Of a stretch of DNA of 12,802 bases, positions 6,538-10,711 are shown piece by piece. The stretch covers positions 1-12,802 of the forward strand of contig DWXT01000178.1 of assembly GCA_019119085.1 (NCBI GenBank), given 5' to 3'. Source of the DNA: Flavonifractor avistercoris (GTDB lineage: Bacteria; Bacillota; Clostridia; Oscillospirales; Oscillospiraceae). Within the stretch, counting starts at the first letter, position 1. Every line of letters begins with the position of its first letter. Position numbers and translations under genes: made by a program. The notes below the pieces were generated by a model. The model did no database searches. It was not told the DNA's origin and saw only the letters and a list, made by a program, of their open reading frames with translations.

Positions 6538-7334
6538 TGTACGCTTCCTCCTTCTTTGATGGCGTAGTTGTGCTTGAGCGGGCCGCTGCCCGCCCCCAGA
6601 TCCAGCCCGGCCTCCATGCAGGCGGTGATGTAGGCCTTGGCCCTCCCCACCGCCCGGGGCAGGTCACAGCCCAGGGCCAGGAAGGAGGCGATGGCGGAGG
6701 ACAGGGTGCAGCCGGAGCCATGGTTGTTGGGGTTGTCCACCCGGGAAGCCCGGTACCAGTGGGCCTCCCCCCGCCGCCACAGCAGGTCGTCGGCGTCCTC
6801 CGACCGGTGCCCCCCCTTCACCAGCACCCCGCCGGGCAGGGTGCTCCCGATGGCCTCCGCCGCCCGGAGCATGGCGTCCTCGTCCTCAATGGCAAAGCCG
6901 CACAGCCGCTCCGCCTCGGGGAGGTTGGGGGTGATCACCTCCGCCAGGGGGAACAGCTCCTCCATCAGGGCGGTGAGGGCGCTGTCCTGCATCAGGCTGG
7001 AGCCGCTGGTGGCCACCATCACCGGATCCACCACGATGTGCTCCGCCCGGTACTCCCGCAGCTTGGCCCCAATGGCCCGGATGATGTCCGCGCTGGACAC
7101 CATGCCGATCTTCACCGCGTCGGGCCGGATGTCCCGGAACACGCAGTCCAGCTGCTGTGCCACAAACTCCGGGGTGGCCTCCAGCACGCCGGACACCCCG
7201 GTGGTGTTCTGGGCGGTGAGGGCGGTGATAGCGCTCATGCCGTACACCCCCAGGCAGGTCATGGTTTTCAGATCCGCCTGGATCCCCGCGCCGCCGCTGG
7301 AGTCGCTCCCCGCGATGGTCAGCACCTTTTTCAT
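6534..7334 (-). CDS. thiD: Bifunctional hydroxymethylpyrimidine kinase / phosphomethylpyrimidine kinase (ThiD)
   Basis: 266 residues, cytoplasmic, ribokinase fold. It phosphorylates HMP and then HMP-P, supplying HMP-PP to ThiE. Motifs: TIAGSDSSGGAGIQAD (6-21), GMSAITALTAQNT (32-44), DPVMVATSG (103-111), TPNLPEAE (135-142), and the anion-hole loop NNHGSGCTLSSAIA with catalytic-region Cys209. Two ATGs are in frame six bases apart (7340 and 7334). AGGAGG at 7342-7347 is 1 base from the first and 7 from the second, so the second is taken as the true start (MKKVLTIAG). First gene of the operon, behind the riboswitch and terminator. Confidence 0.97.
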   Translation of the reverse strand: MKKVLTIAGSDSSGGAGIQADLKTMTCLGVYGMSAITALTAQNTTGVSGVLEATPEFVAQQLDCVFRDIRPDAVKIGMVSSADIIRAIGAKLREYRAEHIVVDPVMVATSGSSLMQDSALTALMEELFPLAEVITPNLPEAERLCGFAIEDEDAMLRAAEAIGSTLPGGVLVKGGHRSEDADDLLWRRGEAHWYRASRVDNPNNHGSGCTLSSAIASFLALGCDLPRAVGRAKAYITACMEAGLDLGAGSGPLKHNYAIKEGGSVQ

Positions 7335-7341
7335 ACACATG

Positions 7342-7347
7342 CCTCCT
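7342..7347 (-). promoter_or_regulatory. Ribosome binding site deciding the thiD start
   Basis: AGGAGG on the minus strand. Spacing of 7 bases to the ATG at 7334 is normal, while 1 base to the ATG at 7340 is not. It lies after the leader terminator, so it is transcribed only on read-through. Confidence 0.8.
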
Positions 7348-7360
7348 CTTTTTTGCAGAC

Positions 7361-7395
7361 AAAAAACTCGGAACGCCCCGCAGAGCGTTCCGAGT
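7361..7395 (-). terminator. Intrinsic terminator of the TPP riboswitch (attenuator)
   Basis: Reading the minus strand, ACTCGGAACGC (7395-7385) and GCGTTCCGAGT (7376-7366) form a perfect 11-bp stem with an 8-base loop, followed at once by a run of T (7365-7361). It sits between the TPP aptamer and thiD. When TPP stabilises the aptamer the hairpin should form and stop transcription before thiD. Confidence 0.93.
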
Positions 7396-7440
7396 ACCGA
7401 AAACAGACGCCATGGGCCCCTGGCCCTGGCTGCTTCCCAC

Positions 7441-7530
7441 TCGCCGCGTCCCTACGTTGGCATTATCCACATCAGGTCGGGTCGGGCATACGCCCCTCTC
7501 AGCCCTTCTACAGAGCTCCCCTGCGAACGA
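7441..7530 (-). ncRNA. TPP riboswitch (THI element)
   Basis: The minus-strand RNA has all the conserved blocks of the thiamine-pyrophosphate aptamer. AGGGGAGC (7522-7515) is the P2/P3 entry. GGGCTGAGAG (7505-7496) contains the pyrimidine-binding CUGAGA. An optional hairpin GGGC-GTAT-GCCC follows, then GACCCGACCTGAT, then GTGGATAATGCCAACGTAGGGA (across 7470-7449) of P4/P5, which binds the pyrophosphate with metal. UCGUUCG (7530-7524) pairs with the 3' end CG.GGCGA (near 7441-7448) as P1, with one bulge and two G-U pairs, which sets the boundaries. It is followed by a second small hairpin and then the terminator, so it is a transcription-type switch that turns the thiamine operon off when TPP is plentiful. 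Confidence 0.97.
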
Positions 7531-7549
7531 TTCTGATTCAGTTTTCCTG

Positions 7550-7558
7550 AGTATAGCA
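7550..7558 (-). promoter_or_regulatory. Extended -10 promoter of the thiamine operon
   Basis: The minus strand reads TGCTATACT: a near-consensus -10 hexamer TATACT (7555-7550) with the TGn extension just before it. No good -35 is seen at 16-18 bases, which is common for extended -10 promoters. Transcription would start near 7543, a few bases ahead of the TPP aptamer. It lies 28 bases past the lplA stop. Confidence 0.7.
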
Positions 7559-7585
7559 CAAAATCGCGGAAAAGAAAAGCCTTTT

Positions 7586-8569
7586 TTATCCACGCAGCAG
7601 GCGGCTCAGCTCCTCCGCCGTGATGCCGCTCATATAATCCCCCACACGGAGGGCCTCCAGGGCCTCCGCCAGGTGCCCGTCCAGGGGCAGGCCGGCCATG
7701 GCGCTCTCCAGCTCGCCCAGCTCCCCGCTGCCGAAAAAGTCCCCGTAGAAGCGGACAGCCTTGATTTTCCCGCCCTCCGCGCTCAGGTGGGCGGTGACCA
7801 GCCCCGCCGGGAACTTCATCTCCCGCCGCATGTCGTAGGCGGGGGAAAAGCCGTAGTTCCACGCCCAGGTGGCGTACTTCTCGTCCCGCAGCTTCCGGAT
7901 GGCGGCCAGATCCTCCTCCGTCAGGGTGCAGGGCTCCAGCTCCCCGCTGGCCATGGCACACTCTGTCAGGACTTCCTTGAACTCCTCCATGGAGATGGGC
8001 GCGGGGGCGTGGGCGTTGATGGTGGTCACCCGGCTGCGCACCGACTTCACCGCCTTGGAGTCGAACTTGGCCTCCTTCACCCGCAGGGCGTCGGCCACGC
8101 TGGTCAGGTTGGAGTCCAGCATGATGCACCCGTGGTGGAGCAGCCGCCCCCGGCGGGCATACTGGGCGTTGCCGGAGAACTTCATCCCGTCGATGGTCAG
8201 GTCGTTGCGGCCGGTGAACTCCGCGTGGACGCCGAAGCGGGCCAGGGCCTCCACCACCGGCCGGACAAAGATCTTGAAGTTGAGGCCGGGGGCGTCGGTC
8301 CGGTCCACGATGAAGGTGAAATTCAGATTGCCCCTGTCGTGGTACACCGCCCCGCCGCCGGACAGCCGCCGGGCCACCCGGATGTGGTGGGCGTCCACAT
8401 AGGCCTGGTCGATCTCCTCGGCGGTGTTCTGATACTTGCCCACCACGATGGTGTTGTCGTTCTGCCAGAGCAGGAAGTAGGACTTGCTTTTGTCCATCCG
8501 CTCAAAGACGTACTCCTCCAGGGCCAGATTAAAGTAGGGATCCCTGGACGGGGATTCCAGATAGCGCAT
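7586..8569 (-). CDS. lplA: Lipoate-protein ligase A
   Basis: 327 residues, cytoplasmic. It activates free lipoate with ATP and attaches it to lysines of lipoyl domains (pyruvate dehydrogenase E2 or glycine-cleavage H). The catalytic domain shows RRLSGGGAVYHD (67-78), GNLNFTF (80-86), TGRNDLTIDGMKFSGNAQ (119-136) with the conserved Lys130, and HHGCIMLD (145-152). A C-terminal accessory domain with TWAWNYGFSPAYD is present, so it is the long, self-sufficient type. The start is taken at 8569: GGAG (8582-8579) is 9 bases upstream, while an ATG at 8578 directly abuts it. MRYLESPS...LALEEY is the normal family N-terminus. The gene follows the SRAP gene by 49 bases on the same strand. The thi promoter starts right after it with no clear terminator between. 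Confidence 0.95.
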   Translation of the reverse strand: MRYLESPSRDPYFNLALEEYVFERMDKSKSYFLLWQNDNTIVVGKYQNTAEEIDQAYVDAHHIRVARRLSGGGAVYHDRGNLNFTFIVDRTDAPGLNFKIFVRPVVEALARFGVHAEFTGRNDLTIDGMKFSGNAQYARRGRLLHHGCIMLDSNLTSVADALRVKEAKFDSKAVKSVRSRVTTINAHAPAPISMEEFKEVLTECAMASGELEPCTLTEEDLAAIRKLRDEKYATWAWNYGFSPAYDMRREMKFPAGLVTAHLSAEGGKIKAVRFYGDFFGSGELGELESAMAGLPLDGHLAEALEALRVGDYMSGITAEELSRLLRG

Positions 8570-8618
8570 CGCCGGCATCTCCTTTCTGACTGGGCGCCGC
8601 CGCCCGGCCTGCGCCCCC

Positions 8619-9212
8619 TTAAAACAGGGAGAGCTGCCGGGGCGGCTCCTCCTCCACATGCTCCAGGGCCGGGGGCGTCCGGCGGAGCAGCTCCCCGGCG
8701 GCCTGGGGGCTGTGCACCCACTCGGCCAGCTGCTCCCGCTCCAGCACCAGGGGCATCCGGTCGTGGATGCCCGCCATGGAGGGGTTGGCGGCCGTGGTCA
8801 GGATCACACACCGCCGCTGCCCGCCGCAGTCGTTCCACAGCCCCGCCAGGTAGAGCGCCCGATCCCGGCCGGGGAGCTGGAAGCGGTACTTCCGCTTCTG
8901 CCCACCGGCGGGCCCCCACTCGTAAAAGCCGGTGGTGGGGAGCACGCACCGCCGCGCCAGCACGGACTGGCGGAACATGGGGCGCTCCAGGGCGGTCTCG
9001 CTGCGGGCGTTGATGATGGAGCGGCCCTTGCCGCCCGCCCCCGGATAGCCCCACACCATTACCTCCGGCGCCAGCTCCTCCCCCGCCTCCATCAGCACGG
9101 GAACCGGGTCGGTGGGGAAGATCTCCCCGGTCTTGAAGTCCCCCTGCACCTGCCGGAGGATGTCCATGATCTCCCGGCTCTCCCCGGGGGCCAGGCTGTA
9201 TCTGCCGCACAT
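8619..9212 (-). CDS. SRAP-family abasic-site DNA-protein crosslinking protein (YedK/HMCES) with C-terminal clamp motif
   Basis: 197 residues. SRAP proteins shield abasic sites in single-stranded DNA by forming a thiazolidine link between the N-terminal Cys (after Met removal) and the sugar. MCGRY at the start (Cys2), IINARSE (66-72, Asn68), GFYEW (95-99, Glu98) and GIHDRMP (148-154, His150) are the family's catalytic and DNA-binding residues. The last five residues, 193-197, are QLSLF, a consensus beta-clamp-binding pentapeptide, following an acidic linker (EEEPPR). The same pentapeptide is in the adjacent polymerase. The ATG at 9212 is required for Cys2 and has GAGGTG upstream; longer frames lose the catalytic terminus. 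The gene is divergent from the polymerase across a 222-bp regulatory region. A protease function sometimes suggested by the family name is not needed to explain it. Confidence 0.95.
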   Translation of the reverse strand: MCGRYSLAPGESREIMDILRQVQGDFKTGEIFPTDPVPVLMEAGEELAPEVMVWGYPGAGGKGRSIINARSETALERPMFRQSVLARRCVLPTTGFYEWGPAGGQKRKYRFQLPGRDRALYLAGLWNDCGGQRRCVILTTAANPSMAGIHDRMPLVLEREQLAEWVHSPQAAGELLRRTPPALEHVEEEPPRQLSLF

Positions 9213-9232
9213 CGCGCTCACCTCGGTATCAT

Positions 9233-9238
9233 ATTGTA
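9233..9238 (-). promoter_or_regulatory. Putative -10 of the SRAP gene
   Basis: The minus strand reads TGG-TACAAT, an extended -10 close to consensus, about 21 bases before the ATG. No clear -35 at the usual spacing. It overlaps the edge of the 9237-9263 palindrome, so a protein bound there could block it. Confidence 0.5.
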
Positions 9239-9263
9239 CCACAAACGCAAGGCGTTCGTGGTA
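9237..9263. promoter_or_regulatory. Operator-like palindrome over the SRAP promoter
   Basis: Arms taccacaaacgc and gcgttcgtggta are 12 bases each with one mismatch around aag. On the minus strand it contains CGAAC and GTTTG, perfect half-sites of the Gram-positive LexA box (CGAAC...GTTYG), but 7 bases apart instead of 4. It may be an operator for another regulator, or a hairpin in a transcript. The overlap with the TACAAT hexamer favours a regulatory role. Confidence 0.45.
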
Positions 9264-9273
9264 TATGGCATCG

Positions 9274-9304
9274 TCCGCGGTTCCGGCCGAGGGCCGGGAG
9301 CGGA
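9274..9304. repeat. GC-rich palindrome, second of three in the spacer
   Basis: tccgc (9274-9278) and gcggA (9300-9304) form an outer stem; ttccggcc (9281-9288) and ggccggga (9292-9299) an inner stem with one G-T pair; loop gag. No U-tract follows on either strand. Function unknown. Confidence 0.5.
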
Positions 9305-9318
9305 TCCTGCCAGTTCGT

Positions 9319-9351
9319 TGGCACAATCGCCGCTTTGCGGCTATTGTGCCA
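9319..9351. repeat. 15-bp palindrome with 3-base loop, third of three in the spacer
   Basis: tggcacaatcgccgc and gcggctattgtgcca pair at 14 of 15 positions around ttt. It lies between the SRAP and polymerase promoters. There is no downstream T-tract to make it a terminator. Possibly a short interspersed repeat or a binding site; this cannot be told from one copy. Confidence 0.6.
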
Positions 9352-9397
9352 CAGAATTACCAGAACTTACTCGTAGATATTTGGAGAGGCGCCGTCC

Positions 9398-9403
9398 TAT
9401 ACT
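9398..9403 (+). promoter_or_regulatory. Putative -10 of the translesion polymerase gene
   Basis: tatact, 31 bases before the ATG. No convincing -35 is found 16-18 bases upstream, so this is a weak or activator/repressor-governed promoter. The LexA-like site at 9410-9423 directly follows. Confidence 0.4.
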
Positions 9404-9409
9404 GGCACT

Positions 9410-9423
9410 AGAACAGATGTACG
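9410..9423 (+). promoter_or_regulatory. Candidate LexA box in front of the translesion polymerase
   Basis: agaacagatgtacg matches the Gram-positive LexA consensus CGAACRNRYGTTYG at 12 of 14 positions; the two differences are the first base and one T in the right half. It lies between the putative -10 and the ribosome binding site, where a bound repressor would block transcription. Y-family polymerases and SRAP genes are classic SOS genes, which supports it. Without the genome's lexA and other sites this stays a candidate. Confidence 0.5.
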
Positions 9424-9434
9424 GAGGCGGCGCA

Positions 9435-10697
9435 ATGGAGCGGGTGATTCTGCACAGCGATCTGAACAACTTCTACGCCAGCGCGGAGTGCCTGGACAAC
9501 CCCGCTCTGCGGGGAAAGCCGGTGGCGGTGTGCGGCGACCCGGCCCTGCGGCACGGCATCGTGCTGGCCAAGAGCGGCGAGGCAAAGTCCTTCGGCGTGG
9601 CCACCGGGCAGGCCATCTGGGAGGCCAGGCTGCGCTGCCCCGGCCTGGTGGTGGTGCCGCCCCGCTACGGCCGCTATCTGGAGCTCTCCCGCCAGGTGCG
9701 GGCGCTCTACCTCCAGTACACCGACCAGGTGGAGCCCTTCGGCCTGGACGAGAGCTGGCTGGATGTGGGGGGCAGCGCCGGCCTGTTCGGGGACGGGAGG
9801 CAGATTGCGGATACCCTGCGGACACGGATCAGGAAAGAGATCGGCCTGACCGTGTCGGTGGGGGTGTCCTTCAACAAGGTCTTCGCCAAGCTGGGCAGCG
9901 ACTACAAAAAGCCCGACGCCACCACGGTGATCACCCGGGAGAACTACCGGCAGGTGGTGTGGGCCCTGCCGGTGGGCGATCTGCTCTACGTGGGGCCGGC
10001 CACCGCCAAAAAGCTGGGGCGGTATGGCATCCGCACCATCGGGGCGCTGGCCCGGGCCACCCCCGCCTTCCTCCACACCGTACTGGGCAGGGTGGGGGTG
10101 ATGCTGTGGCGCTTTGCCAACGGCCTGGACCGCTCCGGGGTGTCCACCTGCTGCGCCATGCCGCCGGTGAAGTCGGTGGGCAACAGCACCACCGCCCCCC
10201 GGGATCTGGTCAGCGACGACGACGTGAAGATCACCCTCTATGCCCTGTGTGAGAGCGTGGCCGCCCGCCTGCGGGAGCAGCGGAGCCTGTGCTCCACCGT
10301 CCAGCTGGGCATCCGGGACAACACCCTGCTGCGCTATGAGCGGCAGGAGAAGCTGGCGTTTCCGGTGAGCAACTCCACCGACCTGTTTGCTTCGGCCTTC
10401 CGGCTGTTTTGCGCCAACCGCCCGGCCCGGCCGGTGCGCAGCCTGTCCGTCCGGGCAGCGGGGCTGTCCCCGGCGGACGAGGCCCCCCAGCTCTCCCTGT
10501 TCCCGGAGGATGTCCGCCGCCAGAAGCGGGAGGATCTGGAGCGGGCGGTGGACAGCATCCGGGCCAGGTACGGCTACACCGGCATCCGGCGGGGCATCCA
10601 GCTGCTGGATCCCGCCCTGGATCTGGACGCCAAGGGCAGCCACATCATCCACCCCATCGGTTTTCTGGGGACGCTGGCCCGGGACGGCGGCCGCTGA
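9435..10697 (+). CDS. Y-family translesion DNA polymerase (DinB/UmuC superfamily, UmuC/Pol Y2-like)
   Basis: 420 residues, cytoplasmic. It copies past damaged bases with low fidelity. Catalytic acids: Asp9 in HSDLNNFYAS and Asp105-Glu106 in GLDESWLDV. Tyr14 is at the steric-gate position. The palm/fingers block AKSGEAKSFGVATGQ and the little-finger region SVGNSTTAPRDLVSDDD follow. QLSLF at 352-356 is a beta-clamp-binding motif, with a 64-residue tail after it. Length, the Asn11 in place of the second motif-A acid, the FY gate and the internal clamp motif match UmuC and Bacillus YqjW/UvrX more than E. coli Pol IV, although automatic annotation may say DNA polymerase IV. The start at 9435 has GGAGG 7 bases upstream; an ATG at 9418 is rejected because its upstream lacks such a site and would fall within the LexA-like box. 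It is divergent from the SRAP gene and convergent with the uvrA-like gene. Confidence 0.93.
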   Translation: MERVILHSDLNNFYASAECLDNPALRGKPVAVCGDPALRHGIVLAKSGEAKSFGVATGQAIWEARLRCPGLVVVPPRYGRYLELSRQVRALYLQYTDQVEPFGLDESWLDVGGSAGLFGDGRQIADTLRTRIRKEIGLTVSVGVSFNKVFAKLGSDYKKPDATTVITRENYRQVVWALPVGDLLYVGPATAKKLGRYGIRTIGALARATPAFLHTVLGRVGVMLWRFANGLDRSGVSTCCAMPPVKSVGNSTTAPRDLVSDDDVKITLYALCESVAARLREQRSLCSTVQLGIRDNTLLRYERQEKLAFPVSNSTDLFASAFRLFCANRPARPVRSLSVRAAGLSPADEAPQLSLFPEDVRRQKREDLERAVDSIRARYGYTGIRRGIQLLDPALDLDAKGSHIIHPIGFLGTLARDGGR

Positions 10698-10711
10698 GCC
10701 GGGTGCCCGCC

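Noticed and set aside
7556..7585. A/T-rich tract after lplA as an intrinsic terminator
   Set aside because: The only stem available is AAAAGG/CTTTT-like and AT-only; not stable enough to call a terminator.
7412..9013. 533-codon plus-strand frame opposite lplA and the SRAP gene
   Set aside because: It also crosses the riboswitch region, has no family motif, and is His/Gly/Pro/Ala-rich like other shadows in this GC-rich DNA.
9274..9351. CRISPR-like or tandem repeat in the SRAP-polymerase spacer
   Set aside because: The three palindromes differ in sequence, so they are not direct repeats with spacers.
9418..9434. Upstream ATG at 9418 as the polymerase start
   Set aside because: It lacks a spaced ribosome binding site and would lie in the LexA-like box; the ATG at 9435 has GGAGG at 7 bases and gives the normal family N-terminus.
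10698..10711. Bidirectional terminator between the polymerase and uvrA-like genes
   Set aside because: Only 14 bases separate the two stops and no stem with a T-tract is present on either strand.
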